Positions 23,701 to 38,100 of a DNA stretch of 64,000 nt are shown here, one piece after another. Made by a program: the position numbers and the translations under genes. The stretch covers positions 70,842,742-70,906,741 of the forward strand of contig NC_044007.1 of assembly GCF_900496995.4 (NCBI RefSeq), written 5' to 3'. The notes below the pieces were generated by a model. It worked only from the letters and a program-made list of their open reading frames with translations, did not search any database and was not told the DNA's origin. The stretch comes from Aquila chrysaetos chrysaetos (Eukaryota > Chordata > Aves > Accipitriformes > Accipitridae). Each line of letters starts with the position of its first letter. Position 1 is the first letter of the stretch.

Positions 23701-26700
23701 GTCTTGTATTACAATCTGATTTTCCTGCTACGCTACCCCTAACTCCTTAGCAGTGCTTTGTCCGTGTAGAGTGCATTTGCTGCGTGTTACTTACCCGTGC
23801 ATTTGCAACATTTTTGTTTCCTGTATGTCCTGCACAGGTAAAATTTCTTTTCCTTTTCTCCCAGAAATGTTGATGCTATCTTTGATAGACTGAGAAATTG
23901 GAATGGGAATTGATGGATTACAGCCATCCTTTAAAAAGGAGAAGAAGCCCAGAAGATGTTTATGTAGCTTTTGGTAAACAGCTGTAGACTCTTGCCAGCA
24001 TTCTCTACTGTCAGCTGTAACCACTTTGGTTTCACCCTGGTTTTTTGTTTGGTTTTTTTTGTTTGGTTTTTTTTTTTTCTTCTTTTTTCGAGACAGTTCA
24101 GAGATCCCTGGCACCCTTTCAGTTTCTCAAGCTTTCTCCCTGCTGTATTTATAAAACTTTCTCAGCTTCTCTTCCTCTCCCATCCATGCATGCATGTTCT
24201 GCCACCATCTGAAAAGCTTATAGGGTCTTGGGAGAGTGGTGAAATTGAGAATTGTTTGTACTCAGTGGAGGAAAGAGTGACTGGGAGAGTGAACAGAATC
24301 CCCATTTCACATCTGACTGACGCGTGGGGAGGCTAAAACTATGTAACATGAGAATCAGAAGCCCATTCTTCTCAGATAGGTGTCGGCTAACTAATTGCTG
24401 TAGAAACAGATACAGTGTAGAGTAGCAGTTCTGAGATGGGAATTACGATTGGCTAGTAATTAGGAGCTGACAGCAATAGATGTTGAACTGTTGCCGTTCA
24501 GGGTGCCTGCCTATCTGTAGTCTTGAGCTTTTCTTGAAGGTTTGAAACATACTGCCTGAACTTGTACCTGGGTAGCTGTGGAGAATTCTGACATCTGTGA
24601 GGACAATGGTTTTTTTCTTTGTTTTAAACCTATTTGAGAGAGGGTCAACTATCATGCAGGAGGAGCTGAGGCAATTTAAGGCTTTTTTTTTTTTTTTTTT
24701 CCAGCTTAAGGGGGCCCCAGGTAGTTCTCATCACAGCTAAAGTGTAGATGGTACAGGAGGATTAGCTGAATTTTATTTCTCTTGGAGCAGGAAGATTTCT
24801 GTGACACCCCATATCCCAAGTTTTGCAGCCAGGGTAGTTTACATCATCTTGCTTCCCCACATTTTGTTTTGGTATGAGGTGTTGTAACTTTAATTTCTCT
24901 CAAAAACAGCCTCAATTTAGTTCTGACTGTGGCCTTTGATATTTGATTTTTTTTTTATTTTTTTTTTTTAATCTTCTACCTTAGGTAATCTTAGCATATA
25001 CATTCAGAGAACTGTCAAATGAGAGAATTACCTTAAGCACACTTTTCCCACTTGAGCTGAGACCAGCAGAAGGAACTTTATGTGAATATCTCAGAGGCAT
25101 CTGTATACAGTAACAGTGAGACCGAGAACTTGAACAGAACAAATTGCTAATTTAGCATTTCTTGGGATAAATCCCCACAGACTTCAGGCATAGTCTAGAA
25201 GTCTAAGATCTTATTCCCTTTCAAAAAACAAACTGACCTCTTAAAATTGTCTGATTAAATCATAATGTGATATAATAATTTTCCTTTATTTTTTAAAAAA
25301 AGAATGGAAATAATTTTTGCGATTTTCCTGCTATTAAAAGAAACTGTATCTTTGTGAAATACAGGTTATAAATCGTTCAACAACAGAGCTACCTCTTACA
25401 GTTTCGTATGACAAAATATCTCTTGGAAAACTCCGATTTTGGATCCACATGCAAGATGCTGTGTACTCCCTCCAACAATTTGGTATGTTTTTTATTTTTA
25501 ATGACTTTAGGCCAAAAAAACCCCCAACAAACCAACCCTCAATAGTGTCCTTTTCTCACTTTACAGTTTTCAATGTGAAGCTCCCTTTTCTTACAGATCA
25601 AATAAAAGTTCAGAGGCCAAGTTGAATAATCCTTTTTTTTCCTACTCGGGCCAGAATGACTTCCTGTGTCTTGCCATTCGTGTCTCTGGTGTGTAACTAC
25701 AACCGAAGCTGAACAACATGTTAAAGGCGTATCAGTCTGCTTGCAACTGATGGGTTTTGTTTAAGGCAAGCCTTAACTCGCCAAAATATAGGTAGACTTG
25801 GGTTTTACCAATAAAGCTACCATCATGTTTCGGGTTTATGATTTCTTGACAAAACGTGTGCAGGTGACATGAGATTGCTTTCATACTGGACTCTAGCATA
25901 ACAGCAATTAACTGTCTAATACTTCTTGCATAATTACATGTTCTTTCTCTTAGGGTTTTCAGAAAAGGATGCAGATGAAGTAAAAGGAATTTTTGTTGAT
26001 ACTAACCTGTACTTCCTGGCTTTGACGTTCTTCGTAGCAGCGTTCCATGTAAGTGGAGAAACTTTGGGCTTTAGGAATTACAGCATATGTAATTAAAAAG
26101 GGGGGGGGGGGGGCGGGGACACAACTGAATTTCAACTCTTTCATTTATTAAGAACTGTTCTTGGAAATAGTAGTTTTAGTAGGGAAATGGAGTTGTTTTC
26201 TGGTACAAGTCAGCTGTATTTCCAATATAGAGTTAATATAAAAATCTAAAAGAAAACAGAAATTTGAGATAACTAGATAGAAACTAACAGTCTTGACTGA
26301 ATATAAAACATTTAACTTCATTATCACTTTTTTTTAGTTGTAGTTGAACCAAAGCCCCTAGAATTAATATGCCTGTCAACATCAGTTTAAATTTTGTTGT
26401 ACTGTCACAAGGTTTACTGCTGCAGTGGTATAGCTGCAGCACCAATAGTAGGGTTTGAGTCTCTGACTTCTGATCCCTGGAGAAATTTAGATCAACTGAT
26501 CTAAATTGCTTCAAAAAATTGTTGCTGTAAAGTGCAGAGCTTGTGGCTCTAGTCATGGTTATTTTTTGTTGTTGTGTCCCTCTCTTAGCATTGTGTATGT
26601 CTTGGTTTATATATGATTTTTTGTTTTAATGAACAATTTTTTTAGACTTTATTGTTCTACTGTGAACATTTTTATCATCTACAATTGCACTCAGTACAAT

Positions 26701-29700
26701 TTCCATATTCTGGGAGAGATAAGAACTTGCTGGGCATGTTATATTTCTTTATACTTACATTATGTACAATTAATTTGGTTGGAAAGCTGCAGACTTCCCA
26801 GTCATACTCTTTTTTTTTTTTTTTTTTTTTTTTCCTCTCCATTCTGTTTATCAGGTTGTAAGATTATCTGTAGACTGGGACTAGCTCTTCTGATACTTTT
26901 TTCTTTTGTGCATCATTTGCCTAAATTAAAAAAAATATATCCATTAAAATTCTCTGACCCAAGGGTTTCTTGAATCTGTGCTGCTTTTTTTAAGACAGTG
27001 AACGCTTAAAGGAAATACTGGAAAATACATTGAATGAAAATACTGAAAAAATTACTCGCTACAAATAAATTTAATGCTAAAATGTCCCTGAAGTTTAGGT
27101 CAACTTCTTATTGATGAAACAGAGATGAAACCTGACTTGCTGTATTGCAGGATTTTTTAAAAACTTTAGTACTATCCAAGCCTGAATTGACTATCAATCC
27201 AATACAAAGGACTTTGAATGTAATTAATTGTGGCTTTCCCTGGTCTGTCAAGGAGGTGAGCAATTCCTCAGGGTCCTCATTCTTCATCCTCTACCATGTG
27301 TTACCCTGTATTGGGTCACTAACTTTCTTTACAGGACACTGCAATGTGCAGCATTGTAGTCGTAGAAGTATTTGGAATTCATCCTGTCGTTTTGCACTGC
27401 TTTTAGAGCCTGGGCTTCTAAAACAGTTTTTCTTTTTAGCTTTTATTTGTGATACTTCATTTTTATTTCTGAAGCTTCTAAAACAGGTTTTTCTTTAATT
27501 CCATCTTAAATGCATTTTTAACAGTTCAGCTGGCAGTCTCTAATTAGCGCACGTTTCAAGCAAATGAGTGTGTTTTTTGCTATTTGCAGCTTCTCTTTGA
27601 TTTCCTTGCATTCAAAAATGACATCAGTTTTTGGAAGAAAAAAAGGAGTATGATTGGGATGTCTACAAAAGCAGGTATGGGCCAGAATGCGAAGTCTTGT
27701 GCACATGCTGCGTAACATATACTGTGTGTTTTCAATCTTACTCTAAGTTGACACTTTGTAGATTGACCAAGATGGCAAAAGGAGATGTTCTTGTCTATGA
27801 AAAGAAGGCGGCTAACAGGCTGGTTCCAACTTCATTAGCATTGTGCTCAAGTATCACTTGCTTTTAAGCAGTTGTCACTTCTGAGGTTTGACTGTCTTGC
27901 AATTGAGAATTAGTTTAGTATTAAGTCAGTTACCATATTTCCCTTGCTGAAGGAAAAGAAAAATATTTGAGAAAAGAATGAGGACCAGAAAAAAACCCGT
28001 GGGTGGAGAGAATGTGTTATCATGGGTAATGTTGTCCTGTGAGTCCCACGTGTTCCTTGTAGGCAGCTACAGGTTCCAAAATAGTTGGGGGGCGAAACAC
28101 TGTAGTGTAATGCCGTTATTTGATTTGGGCTTTAGTGTAAACAGGAGCAGTAGAAGCTCCTGTGGTAGGACAGGGGGAAGAGCATGGGAGGGTTGAGTTG
28201 GCTTGGATGTAGGAAAGATGGGAGAAACATAGTGGTCTGACATCTTGTCAAGCCTTCCTAGAGACAGATGAAGGTAGTAGCCAGCCCTGGATGCTTGAGT
28301 TTTAACACACCAGTCCCCAGCCTTGTTTATTGTGCTAATGCTTACTGCTTGTTTTTTCTAATAGATTTTTCCATTCTGATTATAAACCAAAATGATAAAC
28401 CTGGAGTCACTTGACCTCTGAGACTATCCCTAATTCTATCGTATTTACAGATTGATTAAAACATGTGAGGAATGTATCAATACCAGGAACAAAATCAGGC
28501 GTTCTAAATTACAATGAACAGCAACATGTTTTTCTCATGTGGAGAATCTGTTTATCATCTTTATCAGGGTGCATTTGATCTTGTAAGGCATTTATACTGC
28601 TGTTGGCATATATACACCAAAAAGTAAAAATTGAAAATAGTGCATGGAATTTCAGAATTAAGCATTAATTGCCAGTTTAAAAAGTGAATAAAATCAAATT
28701 GGAAAGACCGAGTGACAAAGGGTTTTCTAATCTTACTTTCGAAGTATCAATCTTCAGCCTCCAGTAATTGACGGTTCCCATCGTCTCTTTAGCAAGCCTT
28801 AGTCACCTTTCTGCCTGTATCTCCTTCTTTCCCTGAGGGAGAAGTGCAACCGGCAATTGCTCTGGAATGGTACAGTGTAATTGTTGTTGTCTGAGTGTGT
28901 TGTATAGCTCTTCCCTCTTTCTGTCCCTGCTTAGGGGGGTGGATATTCAAATCTAAGAATTACTTAGTAGACACTTACAAGCATCTAAGGCTTTATAAAA
29001 CCTGAAAAATAACCCTAAAATATACTTTTTAACATTTACAAACATTAAATTAGTTGCATGAGTTTCAAAGACTGACATTATATTACCTCACAGCCTTTAG
29101 GCTTCCTTGAGACAAGAATCATTAATGTAGTTCATAATAGTACTCATACATTGCTGAACTGCTGCAGTACAGAAGTCTTCCTTAAATATTCCGATTTCCT
29201 TGCGTCTTTTGTGATAAGGATTTCATAAAATGTTTTTGTTCCTTATTTGCCTGGAGGTATATAGATCGCTGGCTTTTTCTAGGACTACTTGATATATCAA
29301 GATGTATATAGAAGTTCATGCTTAAACTGCGTAAGACAGAATTATAGTAAATGGGCCAACAGTCTTCTATCATCTCAGCTGTTCATTTAAATATTAATAA
29401 GCCTTTTGTTTTCATTTTTTCTGTCTAGTGCTTTGGCGGTGCTTTAGTACTGTGGTAATATTTCTTTTCCTTTTGGATGAACAAACAAGTTTATTGGTAC
29501 TGATCCCAGCAGGCATTGGTGCAGTGATTGAGGTGAGTTCTTAAAGCTGTAGAACCAAATACCAGTATTCGCAGCGACATCCATAGTTTATTGTAGAAAA
29601 AGAATGCTAAGCTAGTTACTGGAAAAATACTGCTGTAGTATGCTGTCTTAGCAGCATTGTTTAACTGGCTTTCAGTGGTAGAGGAGATTGTGTGCCTTTA

Positions 29701-32078
29701 TCAAATAACTAAACTGGAAGTATCAGTTTTTTCTGGGATGGGCCAGCTGGTATTGTGGAAACCAAACGTAGAGCTATGCTGAGATTCCTTCCTATCACAT
29801 CATCTGATAGGCCTCACTCCTGACCAGGCATGTATAACCATGTCAGCAAGCCTTCACAGAAGCATTTGTCAAAGAGTAGGCTGTGTGCCATCAAGACAGT
29901 GCCGCAGGTCTGCAGCTTTCTCCCTGGCCGTGACTGAGGTGCTCGGGGAAGGAGGAAAAGGAGGAGGCTGCTGGCTGTGTTCATTATTCCAGAAGACCAT
30001 GTCCAGCCAGTGGGTTGCAGGCACTGCTTAGAAGCCTGCTTTATATGTAGTGAAGCACAAAGTCAGCAGTAGTGGGGAAGGGAGATCTCTCTACCTAGCA
30101 CTGCTTGCAGATCTATTTACTTCTCGGTATTTAAAAATAAGTTCAGGAGTCTCATGTGAAATTTTTGACTACTCATCTGTTATAGTTGCAGACAGTCCCT
30201 GTGGAAACAAAACAGTTCAGAATTTTTAGTTAGTGATTAAATTGTTGAATAGAAAGTCATGAAGTGATCGTTAAATTTCAGCTTATTGGATAAAACAGAT
30301 TAAGCTCTCGTGAAAACTACGAACAGTGGCGTCCTAAATAGTACCATTTCACTATTTTTCAGTAAATTGAGATTTTTAAGTCTGATGTATTTCTGTGTGT
30401 TAAGTTTTTTGTATCAGATTTTCCGGTGGTTTTGTTCCTATAAATAGCAATTTAGTCTTATATTTCAAACTTTCTTTAGCTGCCTGAAATGTTAACTGAG
30501 TTTCAGGGATAAATATATATCCCTATAAATATGCTACTTCTTTTGTAGAATATCTTTTATTTTGATCCTTGAAATATAAATAACTAAATTCAAAAAAATC
30601 TGAAGACTTCAGAAATTCAAAAGTGTCAAATGATTTAAAAGTGAATCAGGTCAAGAAAAGTGATGCTTTTGTTCAGTGGGGGAGAAGAAATAGTCCTGGT
30701 CTCTAAATGACTTTTTTTGTTAGAAGTTTTAGGGGAAACCAGATCAGGCATGTATGGTGGTAGGGTAACAGGAATGATAGCTATGCTACAGGATTTAAGT
30801 GCAATTAAAACTGTTAAGATTTTGCATTTCTCTTTTATAATGAAGATGAATTTCTTGGTTGCCACTGCCTAAGAATAGGCAGATTCAGATCTCATTTGGT
30901 TGTTGTGCCTGTCTGAGATTCTTCTTCGAGCTGTGAAAAGATCTGTTAAATAGATCTCTCCGAGATCTGTAGTTGCTATGACTGTTTGGCTCCTATCATC
31001 TTTCTCGTGCACCTTATTTTCCGGTATGTTGCTTCTGGATTGCAGGCTGGGGGAACTGGGTTGGAAGGATTATATAGGAACACTCTGTGGGACACTTAAA
31101 TTGAGAGGAAATGTTCTGTAGGTTCTGTTGAAGTAATGTATCTCTCCTCTCAAGTGATGGTGAGATAACATGGTTGTCTCAAGGTGAGAATGAACATATG
31201 GACTATACATCTCAAAGGAATGTGCTGGGAAGAGCTTTTTCACAACTTTTTCTTAACACCTGTTTCTCATGCAGTACTAATAGTGACATTGCTTCTGTAA
31301 TAAGTAATTTTCTTGCTTGCATCAAAGATGACTGTAAAGGATTGTCTTTACCATATTGCCCTTTTGTTTGGAAGATATGAAGGGTGAGAAGACAATATTG
31401 GTGTATCTAAAGTTAAACAAACAAACCTTGTCCACAAAAAGCTTCATGGAGCATAGCTCTCCTGGTGAGCTTACTGCGCTGGCTGAGTTGTTGAATCGGT
31501 ATAGCAGAGTGGGTACATGAGTAAAGTTTCAGGTGAACAGAACCTTTGGTTACATTACAGTCAAGCTGTTACAGCTGTACAGTAAGTAGCCAAACAGTTC
31601 AGTGAATTCACTGACTTCTGCTTGTAGCCCACTACTGAAATGTAATGACCATGTAAGTGCCCACTTAATTGCTGTTAGGAGTTCTGAGGCACCTTCATCT
31701 TCCAGACCCCAGCTGATCTCAGAGGCAGGTAAAAACTTGCTTGGCAGGTGGTTACTGGAGAGTTCTCTAAATGCCTGACCTGGGTTGCGTGCTGGTGCTG
31801 AGAGCAGCTAACCCCCACCAAAGCTCTGCAATCCAGATAACCTGGAAGGACTATATTATTTCACTTCAAGTATATAATCTGATACAGAGACTTAATAGTG
31901 CAGGCTCCCAGCATTGTACTTGTCTGGCGACAGGTTGTTTGGTTTATGTAGAGACGCAGGCAGTGTGCTGCAATGAGGCTGTTCCTGCTTTATGTAATGG
32001 GTGCTTAAAATAGATATTCTGGTGTCTTGATTCTGATTATCTGAATCCTGCATAAGACATTCCTTTGGATAATCTTTT

Positions 32079-32117
<39 letters not shown>

Positions 32118-35100
32118 GGCTAATCACAGCTCTGGAAAGTGAAGAAAGCTTTGAAAATGACAATCAAGTGGCAAGGCTTAAGACCCAAAGTGCAGGTATA
32201 GTAGACATTGGCCTGTTAATGATTACACTCTTGATTTGTCCATCTGTTTCCACGTTCCTGTGCAACTTGGCTTTTAGTGAAGATCTAAAAAAAACTATAA
32301 AAGCTTTGTATATACATCTCCTCTTTATGGATGGCTTAATCCAAAAGCTGGATGAGCATTTTCAAACTTATGAATTTCTTTGAGTTCTGTAGAAGAAGCA
32401 GCTATTTGTATGTATTTATGGTGTGAGAAACTTCAGAACTCCTCTGTTAGTCCTGCTAAATCTTAACAGGTGGGACTGTGCTCCTGCCACTGTATCAGAA
32501 AGGCGCTCTTAAGTGACAGTGTGATTTGAAGTAAGAAACTGAATTTTTCATGAAGCTGTAGGTATAACTTCTCCATTGTGGAACTAGTAGATGTGACATG
32601 TTCTGGGGACAGGACAGTCTTTGACAAATCCTCTGGGTAAAACTTAAGTCCCGAGACTGTTTGCAGGACATGCAGCGGCAGCAGGGATTCAGATTAACTT
32701 TTTTTTGACACGAGCGTAATCTTTTTAAATTATAATCGACATTGAAAGTTTCTCCTGTTCGTAGGAGAAACGGTTGTCTAATCTTCAGTGTTTACTTCAC
32801 AAGAAGTACTGGGGTTTTGTGCTGCTTGAAGTCTCTGCATCTTGAGTGGCTGATAGCTCTGGTTGTTCCTTTGTCAGTATTCAAGGCACTGTGTTTAAGC
32901 AGTCACAGTCACAATTTCTGGAGATGTGGCAATAATCTATAACTGAACTCTTCGTGCATGAAAATGGTTATGGTCTTTAATGATGACTTGCTGTATCAGC
33001 CAGATTCTTAGCCACTTGACTTTGCTTTTGCTTTGTGAACTCTGCTGTCTCAACAGCATTTTCCTAAGCAAAGCAGTCCTGGATGTTTGGTGTAAAATAT
33101 GAAGAGAAAAACTAAACTTTTTGCCTACCTTGTGTTTAGCAGGCTGCACAGAACATATGTATGACTCTCTTGTATAGAAACTTATAAGAACTTTGAACTG
33201 TTACCTAGCTTAATGTCTAAGCAGTTTAGTTTGCAGTTTAAATTTCTGTTCAGGGAGTTGGACAGAAAGTGCTTTTCACCCCAGTCCCGACTTGATTATC
33301 TTTTTATATGTATTGCAGTTTGGCACATACAGTGACTCTGAAAAGAAAACTGAGGAGTATGATACCCAGGTAAGAGGGAATCCTGTGACTTCTGATCTGT
33401 AAAGTCTATTTATATGGCCTGCTCGTTGACTTGTTTCGCTCTTTTTATTGCTACAAGTATATTTTCCATGTTCTCATAGTTGTCAAGTGGATCATCATCA
33501 TGTGGATGATCAGATAGTGAAGATTCATTCTGATAATTTATGAAAAGAAACAGTGAAAGAGTTGTTTTGTTAGCTGAATCTGGTTGAAACATTTCTCTGA
33601 GAAGCAGAATTGCAAGTAACTTATCTGAAGAGAAATATCTTAAAGGGCTGACATTCACAAATTTGAAAATTGATATTTTTACTTGTTATTTATAGTGGGG
33701 GAATGTTCATGTGCTTCCTGATTTCTGGAAGCAGTTGAACATAGGTGGCAACATTGGTGTTAAGTAGAGAGCTACTCTTAAACTCTGACTTTTGTGCTGC
33801 CTCTTGGTGCTTATGCTCTAAGGTGCTTGGTTGTCTGAACTCAGCATTGGAATTTTCACCACTTTCTCTAGAACTGGAAGCATACTAGAAATAATAGCAG
33901 ATATTTGGGAATAGGAAAAGATTTTCAGGAAAAAATATTATGTGGCTGTCTTCTACTTAATGCCATGAAAAGTCTGCTGTATATAAAATGTGAACTAACA
34001 AACTATTTTCCTTGTCTATTAGGCTATGAAATACTTGTCATATTTGCTCTATCCACTGTGTATTGGTGGTGCAGGTTACTCCTTGCTGAATGTCAAATAC
34101 AAAAGGTACTGTAAATCTACAAATGATCTTGTACAGAATTGAAACATTGCCCATTTTTTCTATATAAATTAACTGGAGATGATGGGTTATGGAAATCAGT
34201 TATGTTAGTTTGTTTCATTCATAAGCCAGGAACTGGAAACTTCCTCATTCTATAGGATCTAAAGCTGAAGAGTCTAGCTGGTTTTTTAGTGTCCTGTAAG
34301 TACAGGCTGTTGGATTTCACAAGTAACCTGATATTACTGTAGTATAGAATTCAATAGCTTGCGTACGTGAGTAAGCTGTCAATCAGAAGAGGAGGAAGAA
34401 AGCTGCCACTGATGTTCAGACAACTGGTAAGGTGACAGGAGAGATGAGAGGAATTCAGTGGTTAAATGTGTCCAGTAACAGAGAGAAGCAAAAACTGTCC
34501 CAAAATTATTTGCTCTGACCAAGACGTTCCTGTGTTCCCAAATATGATAGCTAGATGTCAAGCAAGCAAAAACATTTTTAAGAGAGGACTCTTAAAATGT
34601 CCTCTCTTTTAAGAGAGGACATTCCTTTAGAGCCATGGACTTACTGCAACATATTGATGCTTCAGCAAGAGCTGAAGACTCAGTATTTCATGAAGAGGTG
34701 AAACTCTTGTCCACTTTCACTCAAAATAATACAACTAGTTCATTTTGTATTGGAAAGATGCAAGGAGGTATGCAGCTATGAGACTTTGTTGTAGAAAAAA
34801 ATCTGCAAATGCAAGCATGGTGATGGCCATGTAGACATACTTTTTATAGTCTTTAGACCCAGAAGGGAAGGGAGGGAGAGCAAGCAGTAGCTTAAAATAA
34901 CATCAGAAAGAACTACTGTTGCTGCATACATGAGCCATAGCACTTGTACTAGAAACTGGGGCAATTTCTGGGCTATTAGAAAAATAGTTTTTTCAAAAGG
35001 TTCTTGTCTTAGTAAGGGGCTAACAAATATGCAGCATTTAAAAATTTTGCTTTTCTCACAAAATTCTTGAATTCATTCAGTACTGCAAAATACTATATGC

Positions 35101-38100
35101 CAGCTGTTCGATGAGCTGTAGCTTAAGAAAGTGAAAACAATTCATATCATAGAATTTTTATCATTGTTAAATCTGTTTGTAAGGAAATGTGATGGAACAA
35201 GTAGTCTTAACAGTGGCTTATCCTTTAATCTTGCAGGCATCTTCTGATGCATTTTTTAGATGCTTGTGGATTAGTGAAGTGCTGCTACAGCTGTAATGTT
35301 GCTATTAACATGTCACTCACACAGCAGTGCAAGTTTATTTTTAAATGATGTAACCTGAGCATCACAGTTATTAGCTGTTCTTACTGGCCCAAGCAGAAGC
35401 ATGGAATTTGACCACTATCTGTAGCACCACTGTTGCTTTGCTAAAATTGTGCTCCATTGAACATCTGGGAAGGGTTGTTAGATGTAAGGAGGCAAAAATG
35501 TAGTTTCCTTGTATCTACTTTTGTTTTTTAAGTGGCTACTATAGTGGTTTGCACTGAATGGTATTTGTTGTTTGAAATTTGATTAAGTCCTTACAGTGCC
35601 GTATTAAGTGTCTCTTTAGTATTTAGAATACAGCATTACCTCTGCAAGCCTTAATACAGTCAGGGTTCAGTGCTCAGTATTATCTGATGTCAGTGTGTGT
35701 GCAGAAGTCTTAGAACGTTCTGAAAAAATGTAAAAGCAGTTTATAAACTTGTTGTCCAAACTTCTTGTATGGACTGATAAGCATCCTTTGCTTAAACTAC
35801 CTTCTCTGGAGCCCTGCCTAATCCAAGGAAGAGGCAAGGTATTTAGTTCTTGTGTAATTTGCAACATAGCCTTCTCTTGGAGTAGTCAGCATACAGTCAT
35901 GTAGAGGATGTATTACATGTATGTATATTTGGCTGAGGTGGAAAAATAACTGGACTGTCGTCTTTGTTTGTAGCTGGTACTCCTGGTTGATTAACAGTTT
36001 TGTCAATGGTGAGTCCCTTCTTATGTTTTTTTTTCCTATGCACATTTCAAATGGAGGCCAAGACTCAAAAGTAGAAAATTAACTGCTATCAGCTGGATCA
36101 GTGTACTACAGAGCAATAACTTGACTGTAGGTTCCGAAATAATCCCAGTGACTGAGAAAGGGAGAAGAATGAACCTGAAGTGAACAAAAGGGATTAGATG
36201 TGTCTTCTCTCTTAAGGAAAATGACTGTAAATCTCTAACTGTGAAAGTACAGTTGGTGTGATGTACTTCTGTTGTGCACTTGTGTATAAGTTTTCCATAT
36301 TTTATCTTCAGGAGTGTATGCTTTTGGATTCCTGTTTATGCTGCCCCAGCTGTTTGTAAACTACAAGGTAAGATTTAAAAGTGATAAAAGACTAGAAGTC
36401 TCTTCTTCCAGACTTTACTACAATTTGATATTTTTATTCCTAGATGAAATCTGTTGCACACTTACCATGGAAGGCTTTCACATACAAAGTAAGTAAAGCT
36501 CTAATTTAAAGATTGGTGCAGTCATTTTGGAAATAATTTTCTGTAAGAAACAGCTTAGTAATATGTAGCTTAAGGCTGACAGTGCTTTTTTTGTTTAAGA
36601 ACTAAACTTGTTTGCAACTGTCCTTTAAATAAAACACATCGATTTCCATTTTTCATAATGACTTCCATATGGCAATACTTGCATCCTCGTTTTGATTGTA
36701 ATACTGCTTTTTGTACTGTCGGCTGTCTTGCATGGGTGCAAATGTTGGCCCTGCAAATAAATTAATCAGTCTAAATTTAATGCATTGTTTTAGGAAGAGA
36801 GAGATTATATTAACAAAGGATAGGTCTCAAGAAACAGATAGGGCCACTAAGAGACCTTATTTTGGCAGGCTCCAGGAGCTACCAGAGACTGAAGCAATGT
36901 ACACACTGTTTTGTGCTAGGGTGGTAATTCTGAGCTTCTGGGTGGTGTAGTGACAGATGTGTGGTGGGTTGTTACATGGTGGAAGATGGGCTGCGCTGTG
37001 GTGTCCCCACTGCCTAGACTGCCCTTGTAGGAAATAATGTGATGCTGTAGCAAAGCTTAACACCAGACCTCGGAGGAGGGGAAGGTGAGTTTATTTCAAA
37101 ACAAAATCAACTTAGTAGCCCTTTGATACCTGCATACCCACAAGCACCCACTTGTGTGTCCAGGTGGTTTGTATAGTATGCAGGCACCAAGATGGATGTA
37201 CCCAAGTATCCCAGTCAGGATTCCTTGTGCTGATACGGAGGACAAGGGACACGCACTGTTGAGTTCCTATGTCTCCTGCGTTCTTCCTCAATTGGCAACT
37301 ACGTGCTACTTTTGTTCTCGTACCCCTAAAGAGCTGATAGTGTTTTGACTCCATCCTTTCCCGCCTCTCTGAGTCATTAAGATTTTTGTACTGTCCTTTG
37401 TTTTCCTGATCATTATGTCCAAGAAACCCTGGCTGGATGTGCTGGGATCATCAAGACCTTGATGCCATAAACGTGCACTTTTTTTCTTCTGCTTCCACTC
37501 CTAAATGCTTTCATTTATTCTTCCTTTGTGCCAATGTATTACAATTCTCCAGAACATCAGTACTTTAAAAGAAACAGTGTTAAAAAGTGCTCAAGACATG
37601 GTGTCCAATTCTGAACACATGATCTGGGATAAAAGAACTAAAATCTTAAAATTTGAAGTGCCTTTCATAGCTTTTCCATTTCTGTGAGCCTACAGCAATA
37701 GCCCAACTTTGTGCTGTCTGAATATTTTTAAGGAATCAGGGGGCATCTAGGAAAACAGGTTGAAATACAGCTGATAGCAGAATAGCGACTAAACAGTGTT
37801 TGATATGGACATATAGCCAAAAATAAACATCTAGTGTTTCAGACATATACTAGGCAAATCAGCATGTTTCTTAATAGAGGGGACTAAAAGGTACGTTAGT
37901 GAAGTAATTTCACAATTTTACTTCAGCAAAAAAATACAGTAACTGAGCAGAGACATCAGCAGTTAAATAGACAACAAAGGGAGAGTATTCAAGCAAGTAA
38001 CCTTTAAAGCAGTAGAATTCTCTTACTGAATAGCCTTTTCTTACAGAGCATTTATGGTTCCTGTTAAGATGCCAGAGGCTACCCACAACAAAGGCTTGTG

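Noticed and set aside
23971-24336. 121-codon frame in CLPTM1L intron 5
   Set aside because: Built on a T/G homopolymer-rich tract encoding Phe/Trp/Leu runs; no similarity.
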